Source of the DNA: Texcoconibacillus texcoconensis
GTDB taxonomy: Bacteria; Bacillota; Bacilli; Bacillales; Salisediminibacteriaceae
Assembly: GCF_014202575.1 (NCBI RefSeq)
Contig: NZ_JACHHB010000016.1
Span: 1-64,000 of the forward strand
Length of the DNA stretch: 64,000 nucleotides
Reading direction: 5' to 3'
The notes under the pieces were generated by a model that worked only from the letters and a program-made list of their open reading frames with translations, had not been told where the DNA came from and did not search any database. The position numbers were made by a program, and so were the translations under genes. Shown in pieces: positions 7,342 through 16,190 of this stretch. Numbering within the stretch: the stretch's first letter is position 1; each line of letters starts with the position of its first letter.

Positions 7342-8439
7342 GTGGGAGATCATTATTTCATGACTGGTTTTCCTGGCTTTATTGCACGGGCAATAATGAA
7401 GAAGTGGATGCGCAACGACAAACATATTGATCGAGTAACGCTTCTAGTTGAACCTCACCTAGCAGAACTTGCTCAAAAAGAACTGAATGAGCTTGCAAAT
7501 GAAGAACACAATTCATGTGAATGGTTTTCGATCGTTCATGGTGATATCACCGAAACGAACCTAGGTATCGATGCTGCGATCAATCAAGACATCCAACGTT
7601 CAGTTACCCATGTTATCCATCTCGCTGCCATTTATGATTTAGCTGTTTCTAAAGAACTCGCTTATCGGGTGAACGTTATCGGTACTGAGAAGGTCAATGA
7701 ATGGGCGAAAACATTGCCGAACCTAAAGCGCTACATATACTTTAGTACAGCTTTCGTTTCTGGTAACCGGGAAGGGCGTATCTTTGAAAACGAGTTAGAT
7801 AAGCATCAAGGTTTTAAAAATCATTATGAAGAGACGAAATTTGAAGCGGAAAAGCGCGTGCGGGAAGTGATGACTGATTTGCCTACGACGATTATTCGTC
7901 CGGGCATTGTCGTAGGAGATTCTAAAACAGGCGAAACATCGAAGTTTGACGGTCCGTATTTTATGCTCAATGTATTTGATCGGCTTCGCTCTCTCCCTTT
8001 CATACCATATATCGGTCTAGGGCGAGCAGAAGGGAACTTTGTTCCTGTCGATTATTTAGTTGATGCGACCACTTTTTTTATCCATGCGGATGTCGCGATC
8101 TCTAAAACGTACCATTTAACCGACCCATCACCATATAAAATGAAAGACGTTTATCACATGCTCATGAGATCCTACCTTGGCAAGAAGCCTTTTGGGATCG
8201 TCCCTGTTTTTTCTGTAAATGGAATTATGTCTTTCTCATCCATTCGCAGATGGCTCAATATTGAAAAGGAAGTTTTAGCTTATTTTTCATGTAAAGCGCA
8301 ATTTGATTGTTCTCAAACGATTCAAGATTTACAAGGAAGCGGGATTTCTTGCCCTGATTTAGCTCATACGTTAGACACAATGGCAACATTTTACGAACAA
8401 CATAAAGATGATGAAGATAAACAAATAAAGGTGAAATAA
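7342..8439 (+). CDS. SDR-family NAD-binding 4 (male-sterility/thioester-reductase-like) protein
   Basis: 365 residues from a GTG start, 4 bp after a GGGGGAGGAG Shine-Dalgarno. The Rossmann motif TGFPGFIAR starts near residue 8, an active-site YxxxK (YEETK) near residue 166, and IRPGIVVGDS follows. These are features of extended SDR enzymes of the NAD_binding_4 type, which reduce thioesters or act on sugars and sterols. Substrate unknown. It is divergent from the flavodiiron operon and closed by its own terminator, so it looks monocistronic. Confidence 0.8.
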   Translation: MGDHYFMTGFPGFIARAIMKKWMRNDKHIDRVTLLVEPHLAELAQKELNELANEEHNSCEWFSIVHGDITETNLGIDAAINQDIQRSVTHVIHLAAIYDLAVSKELAYRVNVIGTEKVNEWAKTLPNLKRYIYFSTAFVSGNREGRIFENELDKHQGFKNHYEETKFEAEKRVREVMTDLPTTIIRPGIVVGDSKTGETSKFDGPYFMLNVFDRLRSLPFIPYIGLGRAEGNFVPVDYLVDATTFFIHADVAISKTYHLTDPSPYKMKDVYHMLMRSYLGKKPFGIVPVFSVNGIMSFSSIRRWLNIEKEVLAYFSCKAQFDCSQTIQDLQGSGISCPDLAHTLDTMATFYEQHKDDEDKQIKVK

Positions 8440-8444
8440 ACATG

Positions 8445-8480
8445 AGGCAAATACGATCCGACATGATCGATTTGCCTTTT
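8445..8480 (+). terminator. Rho-independent terminator after SDR gene
   Basis: Interrupted stem AGGCAAAT-a-CGATC / GATCG-ATTTGCCT followed by TTTTGTT. Confidence 0.85.
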
Positions 8481-8565
8481 GTTATGTCATTGGTAAGTTT
8501 CGCCGCGTATAGACCGGTAAGAGCACGAGAAAATAAATGAAGAACATTGCAAAGGAGGTTTGGCA

Positions 8566-8751
8566 ATGAATACACAGCGTGCTCAAGAAATTATCAATGC
8601 GCCTGTTATGATTAATGTCGAGTATCACGGGATTCCCGTTTACATTCAAGATGTAAATGAAGATGATGAAACCGTCACGATTTTCCCACTAGATGAAATG
8701 GACAATACACAAGAAGTCGACTTGACTGGTTTGGTGGAAGTTGGCCCATAG
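8566..8751 (+). CDS. sspH: H-type small acid-soluble spore protein (SspH family), copy 1
   Basis: A 61-residue protein starting MNTQRAQEIINAP and containing VEYHGIPVYIQDV, the conserved core of SspH. AAAGGAGG lies seven bases before this ATG, so it is preferred over an upstream TTG. SspH proteins are made in the forespore (sigma-G regulons in B. subtilis) and are minor components of the spore core. A paralog follows 18 bp downstream. Confidence 0.92.
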   Translation: MNTQRAQEIINAPVMINVEYHGIPVYIQDVNEDDETVTIFPLDEMDNTQEVDLTGLVEVGP

Positions 8752-8769
8752 TGGAAAGGAGTTTTTCAT

Positions 8770-8964
8770 ATGAACCAGGAGCGTGCAGAGGAAATATCTC
8801 AATCAGCTGATACAAAAAATGTGACTTTTCAAGGGAAAAGAATCTATATCCAACATGTCGATCCTCATAGTAAAACGGCACGCGTGTTTGATTTAGACAA
8901 TCCTGAACATGAATTTGACGTACAATTAACCGCTTTACAAGAACATGATTCACCAAACATGTAA
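8770..8964 (+). CDS. sspH: H-type small acid-soluble spore protein (SspH family), copy 2
   Basis: A 64-residue protein with MNQERAEEISQSADTKNVTF and RIYIQHVDPHSKTARVF, again the SspH core. AAAGGAG precedes ATG. The two copies share the fold signature but are well diverged, so the duplication is old or the paralogs arrived separately. Both share one downstream terminator and probably one forespore transcript. Confidence 0.92.
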   Translation: MNQERAEEISQSADTKNVTFQGKRIYIQHVDPHSKTARVFDLDNPEHEFDVQLTALQEHDSPNM

Positions 8965-8980
8965 GGATCCAGAAGTAAAT

Positions 8981-9016
8981 AGGGCCTGACCATTGATCGT
9001 AACGGTCAGACCCTTT
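8981..9016. terminator. Bidirectional terminator after sspH pair
   Basis: Stem AGGG-c-CTGACC / GGTCAG-a-CCCTTT with a 12-base loop. It touches the stop codon of the convergent SHOCT gene. Confidence 0.8.
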
Positions 9017-9272
9017 AACTTTTATAAACGGATTCACTTAAAACCTTTTTCTTTTGTTTAAATTCCTCTTCATCGATCTCTCCTCGAGCAAATCGCTCTT
9101 CTAAAATTTCCAAGCTCGCTTTACCTTTCTGATCATTAGCTTCATTTTTTTGGGACGGTTGTAAAACCGTTTTGAAAAGATAAATAACGAAATATATCAC
9201 AGCGATAATGAATGCAACTTGCAGAAACATTCCAAAAATCCCTCCAAAACCGTACGTACCGCTCATCATCAT
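9015..9272 (-). CDS. Membrane-anchored SHOCT-domain protein
   Basis: 85 residues. A Gly/Phe-rich N-terminus and one membrane helix (about residues 12-34), a polar linker, then a SHOCT motif: LEILEERFARGEIDEEEFKQ. SHOCT is a short oligomerisation motif often found at protein ends; function unknown. Several Met codons lie at the start (MMMSG); the exact one is uncertain. Confidence 0.75.
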   Translation of the reverse strand: MMMSGTYGFGGIFGMFLQVAFIIAVIYFVIYLFKTVLQPSQKNEANDQKGKASLEILEERFARGEIDEEEFKQKKKVLSESVYKS

Positions 9273-9309
9273 TGGTCACCTCTTTTTGTTTCACATGAAC
9301 AGAAGGAAA

Positions 9310-9333
9310 GGCTGTACCCTCAGAGGAACAGCC
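9310..9333 (-). terminator. Terminator of the Gly-rich secreted protein gene
   Basis: On the minus strand GGCTGT / ACAGCC with a 12-base loop, then TTTCCTT. Confidence 0.55.
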
Positions 9334-9360
9334 GCTAAAATCAAAACTCCTGTTTACAGG

Positions 9361-9648
9361 TTAAAATTGTTTTGCCCCAGGTCCTTTTCCTTGGCCTGGC
9401 CCTTGTCCTGGTCCTTCTCCTTGTCCCGGTCCAAAACCTCCGCCATGTCGCGGACGCTCACCTTCTCCATGACAATTATTATACATCGTTTCTAGATCTT
9501 CTTCAGACCAGTTTGGATGCATTTCCTCCATAAATGGCCTAAAGTCTTCAAAATTAGATGAGTCCTCACCACTATCACTTGCAAATACAGACGTACCAAT
9601 CGTAAATACTAGTCCTAAAGATAATAAACCGGCAATTGCTTTTTTCAT
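9361..9648 (-). CDS. Secreted protein with Gly-Pro-Gln-rich tail, unknown
   Basis: 95 residues: signal peptide (MKKAIAGLLSLGLVFTIGTS, cleaved near FAS), an acidic segment with FEDFRPFMEEMHPNWSEED, a single CH pair (NNCHGEGERPRHGGG), then a low-complexity GPGQGEGPGQGP tail. The His/Cys/acidic content could bind metal. It is divergent from a two-component system, which suggests that it is sensed by, or is a target of, that pair. No known enzyme family recognised. Confidence 0.7.
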   Translation of the reverse strand: MKKAIAGLLSLGLVFTIGTSVFASDSGEDSSNFEDFRPFMEEMHPNWSEEDLETMYNNCHGEGERPRHGGGFGPGQGEGPGQGPGQGKGPGAKQF

Positions 9649-9807
9649 AAGATCATCTCCTTTTGTTGTTCTAACTTCATTTTAACGATGAGATATAATG
9701 AACTCATAAAGAAGATATGAAGAAAATGTGTGTTTTTTCATGACTGTAAGTTGGTATATTGGTCATATGATATAATGTCGAAAACAAATGATGGAGTGGA
9801 TTCACTC

Positions 9808-10521
9808 ATGGCTGTAAAAGTTTTTATTGTTGAAGATGAACCAATGATTATTGAAGTATTGAAAGCTTATCTTGAAAAATCAAATTACATTGTTGAATAT
9901 AGCGAGAATGGAGCTGAGGGCTTACAGCGAATCAAAGAAAGCCAACCGGATTTTATCATCCTTGATTTAATGCTTCCTGATATGCCAGGGGAGGACATTT
10001 GTAAACAAATTCGCGAAACATCGGACATCCCGATCATGATGCTAACAGCAAAAACAGCTGAGGAAGATCGTATTGAAGGGATTGTCATCGGGGCAGACGA
10101 TTACATCACTAAGCCATTTAGCCCTCGTGAAGTGATTGTTCGTATGGAGGCGATTCTACGCCGTACACAAACATTAAACAAACTTGATGTTTACTCGTTT
10201 AATCAAGGTGAATTGGCCATTGATTTTGCGAAACGCGAAGTACGTTCACGAGGAAACATTCTATCTATGACACCGATAGAATTTAACATTTTGAAAGCAA
10301 TCGCGAAACATCCCGGTCGTGTGTTTAGTCGGGCAGATTTATTGCAAAAAGTTCAAGAAGACCATTTTTATGAAGGATATGAACGCAATATTGATGTTCA
10401 TATTAAAAACTTACGAAAAAAGATCGAAAAGGATACAAAGCAGCCGCAGTTCGTTTTAACTGTCTTTGGAATGGGTTATAAGTTTGGAGGAACGCGTGAT
10501 GTTTCGTACACTTCACAGTAA
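9808..10521 (+). CDS. OmpR-family response regulator
   Basis: 237 residues. Receiver domain starts KVFIVEDEPMIIEVL with phospho-acceptor Asp in FIILDLMLPDMPG and conserved Lys in DDYITKPFSP. The C-terminal winged helix has RNIDVHIKNLRKKIE. ATG at 9808 is preferred because MAVKVFIVEDEP gives the standard family N-terminus; in-frame starts at 9730 or 9775 would add an atypical leader. Overlaps the kinase gene by 23 bp, so the two are translationally coupled. Confidence 0.92.
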   Translation: MAVKVFIVEDEPMIIEVLKAYLEKSNYIVEYSENGAEGLQRIKESQPDFIILDLMLPDMPGEDICKQIRETSDIPIMMLTAKTAEEDRIEGIVIGADDYITKPFSPREVIVRMEAILRRTQTLNKLDVYSFNQGELAIDFAKREVRSRGNILSMTPIEFNILKAIAKHPGRVFSRADLLQKVQEDHFYEGYERNIDVHIKNLRKKIEKDTKQPQFVLTVFGMGYKFGGTRDVSYTSQ

Positions 10522-11884
10522 GTTACTGACATTCTTTTTGGCTCTTTCCTTAGGCGGTATTCTTCTTATTAGTATTGCCATTTTTTTTGGGTTTCAAGAA
10601 ACATTTAATGATTACTTAACCGCTAACCGTGACGAGCAGATTGAACAAATATCTCAAGAGTTAAAATTTGAATTTCAATCAGAAGGTCGATTGAGTGGTC
10701 AGTCGATCCAAATGATGCTGAATCATTATGCTGTTCATGAACAACTCTTTTTTCGAGTATTTGACGCAAACGGACAAATGATTGTCGACTCTACTGAACA
10801 AGGAAATCATATGAACCACCGTATGATGGGTCGATCGAGGAATTCAGGTGAACAGGTAGATGTTGATTCAGATTTGTTTGATGAAAAGACTATGCCATTA
10901 ACTGTAAACGGCGAAGAGGTCGGTACGTTAATTGCACATTATCCTGCTACATTTATGAGTACAGATGTAGAATTTCTAAAACAATTTAGCAAATATTTAA
11001 TTGGTGCTGTCCTAATTATGACGATTCTTTCATTTATATTGAGCTTTGTTTTTTCAAAAAGGCTTAGTAGCGGACTAAAACAAATGAGTCAAGCCACAAG
11101 CGCTTTAAAACAGCAAGAACTAAATGTTCGCGTCCCTACTGAACATCACGTCAAAGAGCTCGAAGAATTATCAGAGGGGTTTAATGATTTGGTTGATTCT
11201 TTACAAACAGGTGACAAGCTGCGAAAACAGTTTACGAGTGACCTCGCTCATGAATTAAGAACACCGCTTGCAACATTACGAAGTCAACTAGAATCTTTTC
11301 AAGATGGCGTATTTGAGCCTACACCAGAACGGTTAAATCAGTGCCACCACGAATTGATGCGTCTTGTCCGTCTCGTCAATGAAATGGAAAAATTACACGC
11401 TGCGGAAAACCCACAAATCAAGCTAAATCTTGAATCAATAGACGCAAAAAAAGTTCTTCACGCCCTTTATAATCAGTTTTACACCACTTTTCAGGAAAAA
11501 GGGGTTCAGTTATCTATTAAAGAGCCTGAAGATGTCTTTTTTTCAGCTGATCGTGATCGATTCATGCAAATCATGACAAACTTATTAAATAATGCACTAA
11601 AATATACAGACCCCGGTGGAAGCGTGACGTTACACGTGGAACAAAACGAGGAGGGGACGCACCTCTCCGTCACCGATACTGGACGTGGGATGAATGAGGA
11701 AGAATTGACTTTCATTTATGAACGGTTTTATCGTGGCGAAAAATCGAGAAATCGGGAAACTGGTGGGCTAGGTATCGGGATGTCGATCGTGAAAGCATTA
11801 GTTGATGCGCACGGTGGTATGATTGATGTTAAAAGTGAAAAAGGTCGAGGCACTACGTTTACAGTTACATTTCGGACAGTTTGA
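10499..11884 (+). CDS. Membrane sensor histidine kinase (HAMP-HisKA-HATPase)
   Basis: 461 residues. Two membrane helices (about residues 7-30 and 160-180) flank an extracytoplasmic sensor with a Met/His-rich stretch (NHMNHRMMGRS). HAMP follows, then HisKA (DLAHELRTPLATL with the phospho-His) and HATPase (NLLNNALKY, DTGRGM, GGLGIGMSIV). GGAGG eight bases upstream fixes the ATG inside the regulator gene. The Met/His cluster, with the divergent His/Cys-containing secreted protein, makes a metal or envelope signal possible, but this is inference. Confidence 0.9.
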   Translation: MFRTLHSKLLTFFLALSLGGILLISIAIFFGFQETFNDYLTANRDEQIEQISQELKFEFQSEGRLSGQSIQMMLNHYAVHEQLFFRVFDANGQMIVDSTEQGNHMNHRMMGRSRNSGEQVDVDSDLFDEKTMPLTVNGEEVGTLIAHYPATFMSTDVEFLKQFSKYLIGAVLIMTILSFILSFVFSKRLSSGLKQMSQATSALKQQELNVRVPTEHHVKELEELSEGFNDLVDSLQTGDKLRKQFTSDLAHELRTPLATLRSQLESFQDGVFEPTPERLNQCHHELMRLVRLVNEMEKLHAAENPQIKLNLESIDAKKVLHALYNQFYTTFQEKGVQLSIKEPEDVFFSADRDRFMQIMTNLLNNALKYTDPGGSVTLHVEQNEEGTHLSVTDTGRGMNEEELTFIYERFYRGEKSRNRETGGLGIGMSIVKALVDAHGGMIDVKSEKGRGTTFTVTFRTV

Positions 11885-11902
11885 GGTGAATAAGCTGTAG
11901 AA

Positions 11903-12153
11903 CTGTCCGAATATACGCCGAGTTCGGACAAGTTCAGATGAATAATACCTAATTCTGTCCGAATATACGCGTCTTTCGGACAAGTTCGGATGAAAATAAC
12001 CTAGTTCTGTCCGAATTCTCGCGTCTTTCGGACAAGTTTGGATGAATAATACCTAGTTCTGTCCGAACATAGGCCATTTTCGGACTAGTTCAATTCAACC
12101 CCCCTCTCGAACTGTCCGAATACAGAGAGTATCCGGACAATTGAAGAGGAAAG
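11903..12153. repeat. 52-bp-period hairpin repeat array 1
   Basis: CTGTCCGAA starts at 11903, 11955, 12007, 12059 and 12112, a spacing of 52, 52, 52 and 53 bp. In the first three copies it is followed 11 bases later by TTCGGACA, and in the last two by weaker versions, so every unit can form a hairpin. Linkers are about 23 bases (GTTCGGATGAATAATACC-like). It fills the gap between two convergent genes. The same 9/11/9 geometry is seen in array 2 at 41686. Confidence 0.9.
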
Positions 12154-12194
12154 CGAGAAAATAAAAAAACATTATTTCAATAATTGCTTTATTA

Positions 12195-15100
12195 TCATTC
12201 GACGAGTCGACTCGATTTTGATTTTTGGTACGTCTCTTCTATTCTCGCTGCAAGGATCGGCTTTAAAATGAAGCCGATTAAAATAAAAATGACCCAAAAC
12301 ACTAATAACATCAATAAACTCTTCCAAGCGAGTGACGGAATCACTCCACCTACCGCTTCCCTAAACAAATCAATTGCATAAGTAAACGGTAAATAAGGAT
12401 GCATGTTTTGGAAAAACTCAGGCGCGACTTCAATCGGGAACATGCCGCCTCCGCCAGATAATTGGAGTACCAGCATCACGATAGCAAGGGCCTTCCCAAT
12501 ATTTCCGAGTATTGACGTCAATGTATAAACCATTGTCATGAAGATGACACCTATGACCACCGAGAACAAAATAAATAATATTGGATGGGCGGTATACGCT
12601 CCTAATAACGTTAAGTTTCCAATACTTACAACCAATCCTTGTAAAATCGCGACAATTAAAAACAAAATCATGCGTCCGAAATAAATATCACGTAAAGAAT
12701 ATCCTTCACGGGCATCATCGCCTTGAAGCTTCGTACTGATCAAGTTACATAACAAGAGCGCACCAACCCATAAGCTCAGTGTTGTATAGAAAGGTGCATT
12801 TGCCGATCCGTAATTCGGTATCGGAAACAATTTCGTTTCATCCAATTGAACTGGTTGAGCGAAAAAGTCACTCTCTTCATCGAGGTCATTCCGTAGAAGA
12901 GATATTAATTCATTCATTTGGTCATCTTCTTCTATTTCACGAATTTGGTCAGCTGCTGTACTAATGTTCTCTTCAAGATTCGGCAGTTTTTGCTTTGCAA
13001 TATCTGATAAATCAGCAAATGCGTGTTCTATATCTGATAAATTTTCTTCCAAGAAATTTGCGATTTTTCGATATTCCTCTTCTACAGCTGGGAGATCATC
13101 ACGAATGACATCAGCCATTTGGTAGACCATTTCTTCAAGGTTAGAAAAGTCACCGCGGATAAAATCCCCCATTTGTTCAAGTGCATTAAGCACTACTGGT
13201 AATTCTTGCTCAATATTTTCTGCTACCTCTTCAACTTGCTCTTCCCACTCAGGCATTTGTTGAGCGAGATCATCCAACGTTTCGTCTGCGGTACTTGCGA
13301 TGTCTTCAGCATAGATTAGCACCTCTTCTAACACATCAACATATTCATGTGCTTCCTCTAAGGTGTCATCCGCTAAATCTAGACCATCACGAATTTCTAG
13401 AAACACTTCATCTATTAATTCTTCCGCTTCGTATTCGAGAAACCCATATAGTTGCTGAGCTTGTTGCCCCGCAGTTTCTAAGTCATTTCGGAATGAGTTG
13501 ATTTGCTCACTTCCCGGGACCTCTCCCGATTCAAGATCTTCTGTTAACTCATCGATCGATGTTTCTAATGTTTCTAATGTAGAGAGCGTATCAGCGATTT
13601 GCTCATCGATTTCTGCTAAGTTAATGTCTTCTGTCACTTCATCTAGGACATCAAACAGTGCTTGAGTGTCTTCTAACATGGATAGTGGTCCATCTAATTG
13701 CTGACTTACATCTTGCAGTCGTTCGCCCGCATGCTCCCAAGTCTCCTCATCTTGGAGTAACTCATCGAGCTCAGCAATGGCCTGGTGAACAGAACCAAGC
13801 GAATCGATCAAGATATGAAGTAAGATGCCTAATACATCTTCTGTCCCCTCAAGGGCTCCGTCTATATTACCTGATTCCTTGCTAAATTCTGCGACAGCTT
13901 CCTTAGCTTCGCTTTGGTTCTTTTGGACACCCTTAATTTCTTCAGAATCTTGCTCTTCTTTACTCACAAGCTCATCGATATCCTGTTGAAGTTGCAACAA
14001 CGTGTCTTTGACCGCTTTGTCGGAATTGGGATCATACTCATTTTCTTCTTCGGCATCTCCGTTTTCAACTGGTTCATCTGATCCTGTGTCTTCTTGGTCT
14101 TCATCGTTTTTAACAGTCTCTTCACTGTCTCCTTCTCTACCGTCCTCATTCTCAGCTGTCTCTTCCGCGTCCTCTTCTTCTACAGCATCTCCGTTCTCAA
14201 TAACCTCTCCAGTATCCGATGCTTCTTCTATGACTTCTTCAGTTTCCAAACCGTCTTCCAGCTCAACATTTTCTAATGCTGCAGCTTCCGGGGTACCTTC
14301 ACCTTCCCACATGTCAATCAAATCTGAAATTTGCTCATCTTCCGTTAGTTCGTATAGACGACGATACTGATCAATGACATCATCTACGGCAGCGATGTCT
14401 GACTCTAATGTATCACCATGTTCTTCTAACGATTGAACATATCCCTTCCATTGCTCTTCATTTTCCACACTTTCATATAAGTCTGAGAGTTCTTGGTCAA
14501 TTTGATTGAGGGTGTCGTTTAATTGCTCAACCTGTTCATTTAAATCATCATTCATGTTTTCTTCCGCTTCAATGAGCGATTCTTCCAATTCCTCGATATA
14601 AGAAGAAATGGTTTCACTTTCACCTTCTAAATTAGCCAGGTAAATTAAAATCACTTCTTCATTTTCCTGCAAAAACGTATAGATCTGGTCGATTTCATTA
14701 CTTACTTGTTGAAGTTGATCCTGGAGCTCATCCATTTCTTCAGGTATTTTCCCATTTTGAAGTTCATCGCCTAATTCGGTTAAATCATTTTGCAATTCTT
14801 GAATGGACACGATACTTTCACTTAGTTGCTCATCTAAATCCGTCACTGTTTCATCGACATCATGCTCATCTAACTGTTGAAAAACATCCTGTGAAAGACT
14901 TAAAAGCGCAATCGCTGTAGAAATATCTTCATTTAAACGCTGAAGCCGATCAGCAGCTTGTAGAAGATTCTCTTCATCTTCTAATTCGGCGAGGGCATCA
15001 TCTATCGTCGAAATCGTTTCTTCAGCGAATTGTACATTCCAAGCTAACGAAGACAATAATGGCTCAATACCCTCTTCTGTTTCATCTAAAAATGTCCTTA

Positions 15101-16100
15101 AATCCGCGATATATTCCTCTACAACTTGAACGCGATTTTCAGCATCTGGAATCAATGATTTGGCCTCTTCAATCTTCAGAATCGCTGTCTGCGTACCTTC
15201 TTGTGATTCTTCAACCACTTCTGTTAATTCTGGAAAGCGTTCACTCATCTCGATCATTTCTTCTACAGCTTGTTCAATTTCTGGCGATGCTTCTTCTAAG
15301 TCAAGTATTCGCTCAGTTGCTGCCACAATCTCCGGCATACGCTCTTCTAACGCTAAAATCCGACTTGTTCCTTCATAAATGTCAGGGATCATTTCTTCAA
15401 GTGCTATAATATGCTCTGCGTTCTCTTCAATCTCTTCCCAACTGTCATCGATCTCAATAATTATGTCACCAAAATCACGAATTTGAGGAAAACGATCCTC
15501 CAACTCATAAACAATTTCTTTGGTTCTGCGAAACGTCGGTAGTTCTTCTTCCAAACGAATACCAAGTCGGTCAAACTCTTGAAACATCGCACTCGATGCT
15601 GCTTCAACAAATTGTTGATTGATTTGATCTGTAATCGCTGAAGCACCTGATTCCGTCATTTTAGGCGCAATCGAATTAATTTTTTCATTTACTTCGTACT
15701 GCACTTCAGCTGTAATTGGACTTCCTGAGACGACACTCGTGATATCTTCGGAAAAAGATTCTCCGATATATATACTCGCATAATAATCGCCATATTCGAC
15801 ACCTCGTTCAGCCTCTTCTTTACTAACAAATTGCCAACCGAGGTTATCGTCATTTTTTAAGTTATCCTCCAATTCCCCCCCGACATTTAATGTGTTACCG
15901 TTCAGTTCTGCCCCTGCATCCTCGTTGGCAATCGCTACACGAACACCTTCAGTATTGGAGTATGGATCCCAAGATGCACTTAAGTTAAACCACGCATATA
16001 AAGCAGGCAAAATCGCTAATCCAATTAATAAAACCCCTACGAGCGGAACGCGTTTTATATTTTGTAAGTCTTGTTGAAAGATACGCCAAATATTGCTCAT
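12195..16100 (-). CDS. yhgE: Giant YhgE/Pip-type membrane protein
   Basis: 1301 residues, far longer than B. subtilis YhgE (about 775). N-terminal membrane helix at about residues 18-40 with ALYAWFNLSASWDPY. A huge acidic helical region rich in Glu/Asp/Leu with many coiled-coil-like stretches follows, then six C-terminal membrane segments of ABC-2 transporter type including GGGGMFPIEVAPEFFQ and HPYLPFTYAIDLFRE. Residues about 600-690 are almost purely Glu/Asp/Asn/Ala/Val. The second of two ATGs sits best after AGGAGG. Family members include phage infection protein Pip and type VII secretion EsaA relatives. It is downstream of, and probably repressed by, the TetR gene. Confidence 0.85.
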   Translation of the reverse strand: MSNIWRIFQQDLQNIKRVPLVGVLLIGLAILPALYAWFNLSASWDPYSNTEGVRVAIANEDAGAELNGNTLNVGGELEDNLKNDDNLGWQFVSKEEAERGVEYGDYYASIYIGESFSEDITSVVSGSPITAEVQYEVNEKINSIAPKMTESGASAITDQINQQFVEAASSAMFQEFDRLGIRLEEELPTFRRTKEIVYELEDRFPQIRDFGDIIIEIDDSWEEIEENAEHIIALEEMIPDIYEGTSRILALEERMPEIVAATERILDLEEASPEIEQAVEEMIEMSERFPELTEVVEESQEGTQTAILKIEEAKSLIPDAENRVQVVEEYIADLRTFLDETEEGIEPLLSSLAWNVQFAEETISTIDDALAELEDEENLLQAADRLQRLNEDISTAIALLSLSQDVFQQLDEHDVDETVTDLDEQLSESIVSIQELQNDLTELGDELQNGKIPEEMDELQDQLQQVSNEIDQIYTFLQENEEVILIYLANLEGESETISSYIEELEESLIEAEENMNDDLNEQVEQLNDTLNQIDQELSDLYESVENEEQWKGYVQSLEEHGDTLESDIAAVDDVIDQYRRLYELTEDEQISDLIDMWEGEGTPEAAALENVELEDGLETEEVIEEASDTGEVIENGDAVEEEDAEETAENEDGREGDSEETVKNDEDQEDTGSDEPVENGDAEEENEYDPNSDKAVKDTLLQLQQDIDELVSKEEQDSEEIKGVQKNQSEAKEAVAEFSKESGNIDGALEGTEDVLGILLHILIDSLGSVHQAIAELDELLQDEETWEHAGERLQDVSQQLDGPLSMLEDTQALFDVLDEVTEDINLAEIDEQIADTLSTLETLETSIDELTEDLESGEVPGSEQINSFRNDLETAGQQAQQLYGFLEYEAEELIDEVFLEIRDGLDLADDTLEEAHEYVDVLEEVLIYAEDIASTADETLDDLAQQMPEWEEQVEEVAENIEQELPVVLNALEQMGDFIRGDFSNLEEMVYQMADVIRDDLPAVEEEYRKIANFLEENLSDIEHAFADLSDIAKQKLPNLEENISTAADQIREIEEDDQMNELISLLRNDLDEESDFFAQPVQLDETKLFPIPNYGSANAPFYTTLSLWVGALLLCNLISTKLQGDDAREGYSLRDIYFGRMILFLIVAILQGLVVSIGNLTLLGAYTAHPILFILFSVVIGVIFMTMVYTLTSILGNIGKALAIVMLVLQLSGGGGMFPIEVAPEFFQNMHPYLPFTYAIDLFREAVGGVIPSLAWKSLLMLLVFWVIFILIGFILKPILAARIEETYQKSKSSRLVE

Positions 16101-16140
16101 CATTACCTCCTAGGTATAGGCTCGCACAAAAATGTCTATA

Positions 16141-16163
16141 TGACCAATATAGTTTTTTGGTCA
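16141..16163. promoter_or_regulatory. Probable TetR operator in front of yhgE
   Basis: Inverted repeat TGACCAA / TTGGTCA with a 9-base centre, 23 bp in total. Same length and TGAC...GTCA ends as the site at 16792. Confidence 0.6.
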
Positions 16164-16190
16164 CATCAAACGAAAAGAAAAGCTAACATT

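Noticed and set aside
9288-9303. parS-like TGTTTCACATGAACAG
   Set aside because: Four differences from consensus, including the central CACGTG.
14002-14370. Ser-rich plus-strand frame inside yhgE
   Set aside because: It is the complement of the acidic low-complexity stretch; no ribosome site.
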